Below, one piece after another: positions 43,592 through 52,862 of a stretch of DNA of 64,000 bases. Position 1 is the stretch's first letter. Each line of letters opens with the position of its first letter. Source of the stretch: Anaerovibrio sp. JC8 (lineage in GTDB: Bacteria > Bacillota > Negativicutes > Selenomonadales > Selenomonadaceae). The notes beneath the pieces are model-generated. The model searched no databases and was not told where the DNA came from. It saw only the letters and a program-made list of their open reading frames with translations. Location of the stretch: positions 1 through 64,000 of the forward strand of contig NZ_ANBM01000007.1 of assembly GCF_002100115.1 (NCBI RefSeq), given 5' to 3'. The position numbers and the translations under genes were made by a program.

Positions 43592-45742
43592 TTATCTATT
43601 TTTTCTTCTGTCAGCACCGGAGTGCCTGTAATATTCAGCCTTGTCCTGATACATACGCTCATCAGCCATGGTTACCATCTTTTTCATGGTCAGGTTTTCA
43701 GCTTCATTGAACACCACCGAGCCAACGGAAACGGACAGCTTGTCCACCTTTTCGCCCTTCCAGCCATTAAAGGCTTCCTTCAGCCGCTGAATAATATCCG
43801 GCCATTGATCAGGCTCAGCGTAGAGAACAGACATAAATTCGTCACCGCCAATCCGGTAAACCGTACCATAAGGTGACAATATCCGGGTCATGCAGTCAGC
43901 TGCTCCCTTAATCAGTTCATCTCCCGCTTCATGCCCCAGGGCATCATTGACATTCTTTAAGCCATTAAGGTCCATGGCTATTACAACGAGGTTTTCCGTT
44001 GCCGGCAGAGCTCCCCCGGTATCAATAACCTCATCAAAGCTCTGACGGTTCAACAAGCCTGTAAGGCTGTCATGATGGGCAAGAAAAGCCATTCTCCTCT
44101 TATTGCGCTGAATGAGTATGATGTAGGCAACCAGACCGCTGAAAACAGTACTGATAAGTACTACTACTATTGTGAAGATAAAAATGTGCTGTAAAAAGAA
44201 ATCCTTTATGGTCATGGAAGAAATTTTTTCAGTATAGGTGTATGTGCAGTTCATGCCAAAATCCTCCGGCAGATTGGTTATCCCCCGATTTAGAATTGAC
44301 AGAAGCTCATTATTGCCGCATTTTACGGCAAAACACCGGCTTACGGTTTCCTTTAGCATAAAGGTGTTAAGGTCCCAATAATCAGGATGGCTAAGATAAC
44401 CATCCTTGCGGAACTGGTTTAAAATACAGCCGTCCACTGTTCCATCCTTAACGGCATCCAATACCTCAAAAATATCATCATAATAAACCAGCTCTACATT
44501 TGGATAATGGGCGCGGATATAGATGTCACCTATGGAATTGCCCCGTTTGGCGGACATACGCCTAAGCTGCAGGTCAGAATAGTCACCCTTATATACCAGA
44601 TACATAGGTGCATTGATAACCTCACTGGTAAGGAATATATCATCCCGTTCCGCCTGATCAACGTCATTGTTGGCCGGGAACACCATATCCACGGCACCGT
44701 TTTTCAGCCCCTGAATCATTGCCTCATAGCTGCCAAAGGCCACATATTTAAACTGAACCTTGTCCTGTATCTTAAGCTCCTCAACCATTTCATTCAGTAC
44801 ATCCACAATGATACCCGTAGGCCGACCATTGTTGCCCGTACCGGATAATGGCAGATAATCATCAACGTAACCCACTGAGATAACCGGGTGATACTTTAGC
44901 CAGGCAAGCTCATCATTTTGGAGCTGGGCCAAAACAGCCAGTCCGGAAAAATACTTATTGGAGAGCTGATTGGTAAAACCAGGCGTAGTGGAATTAATCT
45001 TGCGCAGTGCTGTATTAAGCTCCTTCAATATATCAGGCCGCTGCCGGTTTACTGCCAAATAAAATTCCGATTGGCCAATTTTGGCCACGGGTATCATCTT
45101 ATCCTCCGGCTTGACAGCGTTATCCGTATCTACTGTGGCATCGGTTTTCCCGGCATAAAAGTCATTATACCGCGACTGGTTGCCACTGAAGGTTTTGATG
45201 CGGACATGATGATTTTCCGAATCATTCCAGTTCCGCAGTATAGTCTCCATCAGGGTATTATGATTTACGCTTACCGTGTGTCCTGCCAGTGCTGCCATTC
45301 CCTGATTTGCCAATGGATTGTTGGCATGGACGTAAATATAATAGCTTTCAGAGCCCATAGGATAATCAGGAAACAGCACCTTTTCCATCCGTTCCGGCGT
45401 TTTGGACACCCCGGCCATTAAGTCTATTTCACCGTTATACAGCTTGTCCAGTATAGTATTCCAATCTCCATAGACATAGATACAGTGCCAATTGGCATAG
45501 TATGACACCCTCTGGATATAATCATAGGCCATGCCTCTCTTTACGGCTTTGTCTCCTATACCCTCCATAAAATTAGTGGACTGAACATAACCCACCCGCA
45601 CGTCCTTATGCTCCCTCAGAGGCTGGGTGGCCGCATTGGAGGTACTATTAATTTGAGTAAAAAGGCAAATAATAACTGCCAAAAAACAGAGAAAGATATT
45701 GCATAAAACATTTTTCCTTCTCAATGGGCTCCATCCTCTCAT
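43592..45742 (-). CDS. Diguanylate cyclase with two solute-binding sensor domains
   Basis: About 716 residues; the start is uncertain (ATG at 45742 taken; TTG codons upstream and downstream are possible and no site is strong). A membrane segment (about 12-35) leads to two family-3 solute-binding domains (about 45-265 and 285-515), the second with GVLxxLLP-like DYLPLSGTGNNGRPTGI. A second membrane segment (about 520-545) precedes a GGDEF domain with the active motif YRIGGDEF. The usual RxxD inhibitory site five residues before it is absent (SPYG). It probably senses an amino acid or similar ligand in the periplasm and makes c-di-GMP. Confidence 0.9.
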   Translation of the reverse strand: MRGWSPLRRKNVLCNIFLCFLAVIICLFTQINSTSNAATQPLREHKDVRVGYVQSTNFMEGIGDKAVKRGMAYDYIQRVSYYANWHCIYVYGDWNTILDKLYNGEIDLMAGVSKTPERMEKVLFPDYPMGSESYYIYVHANNPLANQGMAALAGHTVSVNHNTLMETILRNWNDSENHHVRIKTFSGNQSRYNDFYAGKTDATVDTDNAVKPEDKMIPVAKIGQSEFYLAVNRQRPDILKELNTALRKINSTTPGFTNQLSNKYFSGLAVLAQLQNDELAWLKYHPVISVGYVDDYLPLSGTGNNGRPTGIIVDVLNEMVEELKIQDKVQFKYVAFGSYEAMIQGLKNGAVDMVFPANNDVDQAERDDIFLTSEVINAPMYLVYKGDYSDLQLRRMSAKRGNSIGDIYIRAHYPNVELVYYDDIFEVLDAVKDGTVDGCILNQFRKDGYLSHPDYWDLNTFMLKETVSRCFAVKCGNNELLSILNRGITNLPEDFGMNCTYTYTEKISSMTIKDFFLQHIFIFTIVVVLISTVFSGLVAYIILIQRNKRRMAFLAHHDSLTGLLNRQSFDEVIDTGGALPATENLVVIAMDLNGLKNVNDALGHEAGDELIKGAADCMTRILSPYGTVYRIGGDEFMSVLYAEPDQWPDIIQRLKEAFNGWKGEKVDKLSVSVGSVVFNEAENLTMKKMVTMADERMYQDKAEYYRHSGADRRKNR

Positions 45743-45762
45743 CAGAATTTGCAATGATTTTT

Positions 45763-45811
45763 AAAAAGGCTGCCGCACTTGATGATATTGTCAAACACCA
45801 ACTACGACAGC
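45763..45811 (-). terminator. Terminator after the serine acetyltransferase gene
   Basis: GCTGTCG pairs with CGGCAGC (one G-U) at the base of a long stem-loop (45769-45811), followed on the minus strand by TTTTT. Confidence 0.7.
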
Positions 45812-45826
45812 ACTTTCATGAAATTT

Positions 45827-46738
45827 TTATTTCTCTTTCCTGTCCGGTATAATCTGCAGCTCACCCTTGGCATTGCTTACCCGCATTCCTGGTGGTACAG
45901 AGCTGGTAATGAAGCAGTTACCGCTGATAATACAACCATCACCAATAACAGTTTCTCCACCCAAAATAGAAGCATTGGAATAAATGGTAACATTATCCCC
46001 AATGGTTGGATGACGTTGAACACCAATGAGTCCCCGGCCAGCTCTGGTGGACAGACCACCCAGGGTAACCCCCTGATAAAGCTTAACATGGTTGCCAATA
46101 ATGGTGGTTTCTCCAATAACAACGCCGGTTCCGTGGTCAATAAAGAAATACTCCCCAATTTGGGCACCAGGATGAATGTCCACACCAGTACGACCATGGG
46201 CATATTCCGTCATAATACGGGGAATCATAGGAATTTCCATTTTATACAGCACATGGGCAATTCGGTTCACCATAATGGCATAAAAGCCGGGATATGAAAA
46301 AATAATCTCATCAAAGCTGGTGGCAGCCGGGTCTCCGTCGTAGCCCGCCTGAATATCCTTCTTCAAAAGCTGACGGATATTGGGGAGAGAATCGATAAAG
46401 ACACCCACCACAGCCTCAGCATGATCACTGCGGACATCATCATTTTTATTCATGTACTCAGGATGCTGCTGCAGGGATATTTTTATCTGCTTGGTAAGCT
46501 CCTCCACAACATTGGAGAGCCGAGTACCCATTTCATACTTTAAAGCATTGCTTCCAGGAGTTTTCTGGTCGGCAAAATGAACAGGAAACAGAATGGCTAC
46601 AAGGTTATCCAGGATATTGATAATACAATCCTTGTCTATCTGCAAATGCTCAAACAACTTACTGGCAGAATGGGCCTCCACCACATCTGCAAAAATATCC
46701 TCGGTAATCCCCTGAATTTTCTCATCCATTATAGCCAT
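45827..46738 (-). CDS. cysE: Serine O-acetyltransferase
   Basis: 303 residues. An N-terminal helical region (about 1-170) is followed by a left-handed beta-helix acyltransferase domain with [40 protein letters not shown], split at about 192-232, holding the catalytic Asp-His pair (DHGTG) and [19 protein letters not shown]. It acetylates serine with acetyl-CoA, the first step of cysteine synthesis. The length is that of the long EpsC/SAT type. It follows the gamma-carbonic-anhydrase-like gene by 12 nt with AAAGGGAG as its site. Confidence 0.92.
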   Translation of the reverse strand: MAIMDEKIQGITEDIFADVVEAHSASKLFEHLQIDKDCIINILDNLVAILFPVHFADQKTPGSNALKYEMGTRLSNVVEELTKQIKISLQQHPEYMNKNDDVRSDHAEAVVGVFIDSLPNIRQLLKKDIQAGYDGDPAATSFDEIIFSYPGFYAIMVNRIAHVLYKMEIPMIPRIMTEYAHGRTGVDIHPGAQIGEYFFIDHGTGVVIGETTIIGNHVKLYQGVTLGGLSTRAGRGLIGVQRHPTIGDNVTIYSNASILGGETVIGDGCIISGNCFITSSVPPGMRVSNAKGELQIIPDRKEK

Positions 46739-46750
46739 TTAAATCTCCCT

Positions 46751-47341
46751 TTAAACTATCTTGGAGCCGTCGTAAACCTCGCCGCCTACATCAGGACCAA
46801 GACCATATTTCTCAGCCCATTCGGACTTATACTTTACTGCCTGGGCGTGAATGGCCTTGAAGCCATTTTCGTCCAGAGTCTTCTTAACCTTGGCAGGACA
46901 GCCCACCACCAGAGAATTTGGTGGAATAATAGTGCCCTTGGTAACCAATGCTCCAGCCCCTACGATGGAACCACGGCCGATAACCGCTCCATCCAGCACT
47001 GTTGCGCCCATGCCGATAAGGCAATAATCCTCAATGGTACATGCATGAAGGGTTACGCTGTGACCAACGGTTACATAATCTCCTACAATACAGGCATAAT
47101 CATCTGCTACATGGAGACAGCAATTATCCTGAATGTTGCTGTAACGGCCTACAACAACCTTATTAACATCACCACGCAGAGTGGAATTTGGCCAAACACT
47201 GGCATACTCCTTGAGCTCCACATCACCAACCAGGGTGGCTGTGCTGAAGGAATAGGCCTTGTCACTGATTACAGGGTACCTACCCTCAAATTCATAAATG
47301 TAATGCTTGGCATCCTGCTCGCGAATCTTCTCATACTTCAT
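46751..47341 (-). CDS. Gamma-carbonic-anhydrase-like hexapeptide protein
   Basis: 196 residues forming a left-handed beta-helix. Three His in the usual zinc positions are visible: CCLHVAD (about 77), and VGHSVTLHAC (about 94 and 99). This is the pattern of the gamma-CA/YrdA/PaaY family. Catalytic residues of true Cam enzymes cannot all be judged, so the activity (carbonic anhydrase or acyltransferase) is open. It is the first gene of a two-gene operon with the serine acetyltransferase. Confidence 0.85.
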   Translation of the reverse strand: MKYEKIREQDAKHYIYEFEGRYPVISDKAYSFSTATLVGDVELKEYASVWPNSTLRGDVNKVVVGRYSNIQDNCCLHVADDYACIVGDYVTVGHSVTLHACTIEDYCLIGMGATVLDGAVIGRGSIVGAGALVTKGTIIPPNSLVVGCPAKVKKTLDENGFKAIHAQAVKYKSEWAEKYGLGPDVGGEVYDGSKIV

Positions 47342-47418
47342 TTTTCTTGCACCTCATTCATTCTCCCCGAGTAATATGAAATGCCCAAATCTAACAACCG
47401 TGTACGAAAATCCCTTTC

Positions 47419-47447
47419 ATTATACAGGTTCTATGGCATTTTTTCAA
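47419..47447 (-). promoter_or_regulatory. Promoter of the gamma-CA-cysE operon
   Basis: TTGAAA (47442-47447) and a perfect TATAAT (47419-47424) are 17 nt apart on the minus strand. The leader is about 70 nt. Confidence 0.8.
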
Positions 47448-47450
47448 TTA

Positions 47451-49133
47451 TTATTCAAACAATGGTTTGCAGGCAACAGACAATTTTTCCTTCTTTGCCT
47501 GTGCTTCCGCCAAATCCTTACCCAATGTTGTAAAGTAAGCCTTAATCTTTGGCTCAGTGCCGGAAGGTCTTACCACAATGGTAGCGCCGTCCTCCAAGGT
47601 ATAGATAAGCACATTGGCGGCTGGCAGCCCGGTCTCCTCTGTCTTCTTGTAATCCACGGATTTGGTAACCTTTAAGCCCGCAAATTCCTTTGGTGGATTC
47701 TCACGAAGGCCCTGCATAATTCCCGCCATCTTGTCCATTCCGCTGAGACCAGGGAATTCAAAGCTGTCAATCTTGTTATAGTAACGGCCATACTTGGCAT
47801 AAATTTCCTCCAGACGCTGTTTAATGCTGGAGCCAATGCTTCTATAGTAAGCCGCCATTTCGCAAATCAGCATGGAAGCAACAACAGCATCCTTGTCACG
47901 GACATAGGAACCGGACAGATAACCATAGCTTTCCTCAAAGCCGAAAATAAACCGCTCCTCCTGGCCTACCTCCTCCAAATGGAGAATCTGGTCGCCAATC
48001 CACTTAAAGCCAGTCAAAACCTTGCGGAGCTCCACGCCATAATTCTTGGCCACTGCATCAGCCAACGGAGTGGATACAAGGGACATAACTGCTACAGGGT
48101 CCTTTGGCATGGTACCCTTTTCAATGCGGCCGGCACAGATATAATCCAGCAGCAATACGCCCATCTCATTGCCGGATACCAGCTCATAGGAGCCGTCAGG
48201 ACACTTCATGGCAATACCAACACGGTCTGCATCAGGGTCTGTAGCCAGCATCAGATCGGCACCGCACTCCTTGGCCAGCTTAAGGCCAGCCTCCAGGGCC
48301 TCATAAATCTCCGGATTTGGATAGCTGCAGGTGGTGAAATAGCCGTTTGGATACTCCTGCTCAGGAACAATGGTAATATCATTGATACCAATATCCTTCA
48401 GCACCTGGGTTACAGGCACCAGACCGGAACCATTCAACGGGCTGTACACCAGCTTCAGACCGCTGGTCTTGGCCAGCCCCGGACGGACCTGTCTGGACTC
48501 GATAGCCTCATAGAAGGCCTTCTTGCAGTCATCTCCTACAAAACGGATAAGGCCTTCCTCTACCCCCTGGGCAAAGGACATGGTCTTGGCACCGGTGAGC
48601 ACATCGGTCTTCTGAATCTCATCATAAACAATGGCGGCAGCATCATCAGTCATCTGACAGCCATCAGGGCCATAAGCTTTGTAGCCGTTATACTTGGACG
48701 GATTATGGGAAGCTGTCACCATAATACCGGCATTGCACTTATAATAGCGGGTGGCAAAGGACAAAGCGGGAACCGGCATGGCTGCATCATAAATGCGGAC
48801 CTTGATGCCATTGGCCGCCAGTACAGTAGCCGCAGTCTTGGAGAACACATCACTCTTTAGGCGGGTATCAAAGCTGATAGCAACAGTCTGGCTGCCCCCC
48901 TGCTTCTTTACCCAGTTGGCCAGGCCCTGGGTGGCCTGCCGAACAACGTAAATATTCATACGGTTAGTACCGGCTCCCAGCACACCACGCAGGCCAGCAG
49001 TACCAAACTTTAAGGACACTGCAAAGCGGTCCTTTATTTCCTCGTCATTACCTTCAATCTTTGCTAATTCAGGATACAGGTCGCAGTCTTCAAGGTCAAA
49101 GGACATCCAACGCTTATATTCATTCTGATACAT
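47451..49133 (-). CDS. Phosphoglucomutase/phosphomannomutase (PgcA type)
   Basis: 560 residues, typical of the alpha-D-phosphohexomutase family in Firmicutes. The phosphoserine loop is TASHNPSKYNGYK (about 143), the metal loop DPDADRVGIA (about 305), the sugar loop GFEESYGYL (about 405), and the phosphate-binding loop RPSGTEPKIKAY near 525. It converts glucose 1-phosphate and glucose 6-phosphate for glycogen, exopolysaccharide or envelope sugar synthesis. Strong CGGAGGGG site. Substrate preference (glucose or mannose) is not decided by the sequence. Confidence 0.94.
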   Translation of the reverse strand: MYQNEYKRWMSFDLEDCDLYPELAKIEGNDEEIKDRFAVSLKFGTAGLRGVLGAGTNRMNIYVVRQATQGLANWVKKQGGSQTVAISFDTRLKSDVFSKTAATVLAANGIKVRIYDAAMPVPALSFATRYYKCNAGIMVTASHNPSKYNGYKAYGPDGCQMTDDAAAIVYDEIQKTDVLTGAKTMSFAQGVEEGLIRFVGDDCKKAFYEAIESRQVRPGLAKTSGLKLVYSPLNGSGLVPVTQVLKDIGINDITIVPEQEYPNGYFTTCSYPNPEIYEALEAGLKLAKECGADLMLATDPDADRVGIAMKCPDGSYELVSGNEMGVLLLDYICAGRIEKGTMPKDPVAVMSLVSTPLADAVAKNYGVELRKVLTGFKWIGDQILHLEEVGQEERFIFGFEESYGYLSGSYVRDKDAVVASMLICEMAAYYRSIGSSIKQRLEEIYAKYGRYYNKIDSFEFPGLSGMDKMAGIMQGLRENPPKEFAGLKVTKSVDYKKTEETGLPAANVLIYTLEDGATIVVRPSGTEPKIKAYFTTLGKDLAEAQAKKEKLSVACKPLFE

Positions 49134-49220
49134 AAAAAAGCCCCTCCGTTTTCAAAAATTATCTTACCCTTTACACTTCGATAATAAACCTTCAAAATCC
49201 TTTATTTATCTGGAAAAAAG

Positions 49221-51500
49221 TTATTTTTCCCCAACTGGGCCGAAATAAGTCAGTGCCAGCATAGTAATATCATCAGACTGTTCTGCATCTCCCACAAAGG
49301 TTGCCACAGACTTGTCAATTTCCTCCAAAAGTGATTGAGGTTCATCAGCATTTTTAGAGCAATTAAGCTGAGACAGCAGTCTTTCCTCACCATATAGCTC
49401 ATCTTTATTATTCATGGCCTCAGTAACGCCATCGGTATACAGGAACAGACTGTCACCCGGCTTCAGGATAAGGGTCTGACTTTCGTAGGTAATGTTCTTG
49501 CGACCGGCCAGGACAAAATTTGATTCCACATCAAGATAACGGAAAGCTCCCGTCTCCTTTTCGTAAATAAGCGATGGATTATGGCCACAATTTACATATT
49601 CAAAATAACCTGTCCGTATGTCCAAAAGACCAATGAAAGCCGTTACAAACATTCTGGCGGTATTATCCTCTTTGAGCTGATTGTTGGCATGGGCCGCAAT
49701 ATCGGATAGCGTCATATTTTTTCCTGTAAGCAGCAAGTTCTTTAATATAGTTTTTGATATGGCCATAAACATGGCCGCTCCAACACCCTTACCGGACACA
49801 TCAGCAATAGTTACTGCCAGATGGTTTTCATCTACCATGTAGAAATCGTAGAAATCGCCTCCAACCTCCCTGGCTGACTGCATAGATGCATAAAGAGTAA
49901 ATTCCTTATGTTCCGGAAATGGTGGAAACTTATGAGGCAATACACCCATCTGTATATCCTGGGCCAGAGTCAGCTCAGTGGCTATACGCTCCTTTTCTGC
50001 TGTCTCAGACACAAGGGTATCCATGTAACCTTCCAGTTCCTCAGTCATAATATTAAAACAATTTGCCAGTTCCTCAATTTCATCTCCGGAATTTATTTTC
50101 ACCCGCTTCTTAAACATATTATTGGCATTATTTTTATCTCCATCCGGTAAGTCGCCATAAGCATTCAATGTACCAATTACAACATGCTTGGTTATATCAC
50201 GAACACCATCAGTCAGCCGTTGAATGGATGCAACAAATCTGCCGGATAATTTTTGGCCGACACGAATCACTAAACAAAGCAGGACGATAATAGAAACGAC
50301 CATAAAAAGTATGATTAAATCTATATGATTCACCATATCTTCTATCTTGTCAGCAGTAAGCTTTTCAATAATTTCCCTATTTTTTTCTACCGGGGCAATT
50401 ACCTCGTCCTTGGCAAAGACCGTAGCAAAGCTCCATCCCGTACATTCAATGGGAGTGTAGGCAACAAAATATTCATCACCATCTATTTCTGCCAGCTGTA
50501 TCCCCTTGTGTCCCAAAGTCATTTCCTGGGCTATCTGGGCCAGGAAATGATTTGTTGCAGTGCGGATATCCTTATTCAAATCTACCGGCAGCTCCATTTC
50601 CGCACCGACTGCGTAAGCCTCTTTCTGGGAGGATAAAATGACCCTTCCCTTTTTATCCAAGGCAAAACAAAATCCGGCATTAGGCAGATTAATATCTCTA
50701 ACAAGAATTCGCATATTTTCCAGGGAAATCTCCATGGAAGCCACACCAAGCAAGTTGCCGTCATCATCATAATATGGGCTGGCACAAAACAGTCCAGGCA
50801 TATTGGAGAATGTAAACATTCTAACATCTGTAAAGATAGTATTTCCCTTTTCTACCGCCTGCTTATACCAATCAGCCTCCACTGCGTTGTATACAGTCTG
50901 TGGAATATTTTCCTTGTTCCCTTCCAGCTCATCGGGTTCATCAACGGAAAGGGTAAAATTATGATTGGAAGTAACGAAAAAGGATTTTACCATATCATTA
51001 CATTCCAAAAGACGGACAAGGAGACCTTCAATATTTCCCATTAAGGCTATTTCATGGCGATAATTGTCCGGGTTTACCTCAGCTCCGTGCTGAAGATAAA
51101 TTTTCAGTGGTTTAAAATCCCCTTCACTTGGCACCGCTACCTTCCATGGAGAATACAACTCCGAATGCCGGTGAATTTCCCCGGCCTCACGGGCAACGGC
51201 CTCCACATCATAGGCATTGGACTCCATGTATAAACTGATAATTTTGGCATTATCACTGGTAATATACATCAGCTCCTCCTGCCCTTGCTCAACCAAAAGC
51301 TCCGAGCTGTTCTCGTAGGACACTTCACCAAGTCTGTTCACCAATTCTTCCGCCCGATAAAGAGCCGAGCCCAAGCCATAAAAGGCAATTATAACCAAAA
51401 CCAGAATAATAACCAGATTACTGCCAAGGAGTATCCGTATCATCTTATGCAAAATACTATTCACTTTTCCACCTGACAAATAGCTAAAGATATCTTTCAT
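49221..51500 (-). CDS. Cache-HAMP-PP2C sensor phosphatase of the NRPS operon
   Basis: 759 residues: membrane segment (about 21-45), extracytoplasmic double-Cache domain (to about 385), second membrane segment (about 392-412), HAMP (with an inserted Asn/Lys-rich loop) and a SpoIIE-type PP2C domain (about 530-755). All metal residues look intact: GGDFYDFYMVD, IADVSGKGVGAAMFM, NCGHNPS, LYTDGVTEAMN and QSDDITML. There is no kinase domain, unlike the 28206-30758 protein. It is the last gene of the STAS-NRPS-MATE operon, 33 nt after the MATE gene, and could dephosphorylate the STAS protein at the start of that operon. Confidence 0.93.
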   Translation of the reverse strand: MKDIFSYLSGGKVNSILHKMIRILLGSNLVIILVLVIIAFYGLGSALYRAEELVNRLGEVSYENSSELLVEQGQEELMYITSDNAKIISLYMESNAYDVEAVAREAGEIHRHSELYSPWKVAVPSEGDFKPLKIYLQHGAEVNPDNYRHEIALMGNIEGLLVRLLECNDMVKSFFVTSNHNFTLSVDEPDELEGNKENIPQTVYNAVEADWYKQAVEKGNTIFTDVRMFTFSNMPGLFCASPYYDDDGNLLGVASMEISLENMRILVRDINLPNAGFCFALDKKGRVILSSQKEAYAVGAEMELPVDLNKDIRTATNHFLAQIAQEMTLGHKGIQLAEIDGDEYFVAYTPIECTGWSFATVFAKDEVIAPVEKNREIIEKLTADKIEDMVNHIDLIILFMVVSIIVLLCLVIRVGQKLSGRFVASIQRLTDGVRDITKHVVIGTLNAYGDLPDGDKNNANNMFKKRVKINSGDEIEELANCFNIMTEELEGYMDTLVSETAEKERIATELTLAQDIQMGVLPHKFPPFPEHKEFTLYASMQSAREVGGDFYDFYMVDENHLAVTIADVSGKGVGAAMFMAISKTILKNLLLTGKNMTLSDIAAHANNQLKEDNTARMFVTAFIGLLDIRTGYFEYVNCGHNPSLIYEKETGAFRYLDVESNFVLAGRKNITYESQTLILKPGDSLFLYTDGVTEAMNNKDELYGEERLLSQLNCSKNADEPQSLLEEIDKSVATFVGDAEQSDDITMLALTYFGPVGEK

Positions 51501-51533
51501 ATCGATGATACTCCATCTACATAATCTATCATT

Positions 51534-52862
51534 TTACCCCATGTATTCATGACGAAATTTGATTAAGAAAACGATGGCCACCACTGTAGAAACCACCTCA
51601 GCAAAGGTCTGGGAAAACCACAGTCCATCAACACCGAAAAGAAGTGGCAGGCCAAAAATGGCAACGGATTGCAGCACAAAGGTGCGCATAAAAGCTATAG
51701 CTGCTGAAACCTTACCATTACCCAAGCCAGTAAAGTATGCCGACGCATATTCATTGAAGCCTTGTAATATAAAGGCAAAAGCAAACATCCTAAGGGCATA
51801 TATTCCCAAAGCACATAACTCAGCATCATAGCCTAAATAGATTTCTGCCACAAATGGGGCAAAGCATTGAGCTGTACCAAACATCACTATACCACAGCCC
51901 AAATTAAGCTTAATGCCATTTTTCAACAGGCTCTGCAGCTCCTGATAATTTTGTGCACCTGCATGATAACCCACTACAGAGGCAGCCTCCATAGCCAGTC
52001 CATAAAAGATAGCGGCAAAAATACCCTCAACAAAAAGAACCGTTCCGTAGGCAGCAACACCATCTTCACCAATAAATCGCATAAGCTGCATATTGTAAAA
52101 AATAAAAATTAATGCAGTGGAAACGTTGGTCACCATTTCTGAGGAACCATTCCCCATGGCCCCCAGCAATGGTCCAATCTCCCAGCCACTCTTAACCAGC
52201 CGCAACGGACTGGTATTTTCCCGCATAAAATAGATAAGAGGCAAAATACCGTTAAGGCACATACCTATGGCTGTAGCCAGTGCTGCTCCAGTCATGCCCC
52301 AGCCAAAAATCACGATAAACAGCCAGTCGAAAAAAATATTTGACAACATGTTTATCAGGGAAAAATACAAGCCAAACTGGGGCTTTTCAGCAGTAATTAA
52401 TAGGCTTTGAAAGGCATAGCTAAGCATTGCTATTGGCATAAATACTAACAGGACACGACCGTAAGGCAATCCATAGGCCATCATATCCTCTGTAGCCCCT
52501 AGCCAACCAGACACTGTAGGTAATGCAAACAAGCCAACAGCTCCAAGAAAAATTCCAGCACCAAAGGCTGCCTTGATAATCATGGTAAAGTAGCGGTTGG
52601 CCCGATCTCTATCCCCCTTGCCCAGCTCAGCGGCAATAAGGGCGCTGCCACCAACTCCGAACATCATCCCCACGGCCATAATCGCCAACAAATATGGATA
52701 AATAATATTTATGGCAGCAAAGGCTGTCTTACCAATATAATTGGACACGAAATAGCCATCAATAAGATCATAGGTTGTAGAAACCAGAATCATACCAATG
52801 GTGGGCAACGCAAACAAAACAAGTTTGCCACATGTAAAATGATCTGACAGTTTTATATTCAT
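51534..52862 (-). CDS. MATE-family efflux transporter
   Basis: 442 residues with twelve hydrophobic segments in two homologous halves, as in NorM/DinF/MATE exporters; the N-terminal half opens with LFALPTIGMILVSTTYDLIDGYFVSNYIG. Its ATG overlaps the NRPS stop (ATGA), so translation is coupled. It probably exports the NRPS product or gives self-protection; the cargo is inferred from position only. Confidence 0.93.
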   Translation of the reverse strand: MNIKLSDHFTCGKLVLFALPTIGMILVSTTYDLIDGYFVSNYIGKTAFAAINIIYPYLLAIMAVGMMFGVGGSALIAAELGKGDRDRANRYFTMIIKAAFGAGIFLGAVGLFALPTVSGWLGATEDMMAYGLPYGRVLLVFMPIAMLSYAFQSLLITAEKPQFGLYFSLINMLSNIFFDWLFIVIFGWGMTGAALATAIGMCLNGILPLIYFMRENTSPLRLVKSGWEIGPLLGAMGNGSSEMVTNVSTALIFIFYNMQLMRFIGEDGVAAYGTVLFVEGIFAAIFYGLAMEAASVVGYHAGAQNYQELQSLLKNGIKLNLGCGIVMFGTAQCFAPFVAEIYLGYDAELCALGIYALRMFAFAFILQGFNEYASAYFTGLGNGKVSAAIAFMRTFVLQSVAIFGLPLLFGVDGLWFSQTFAEVVSTVVAIVFLIKFRHEYMG

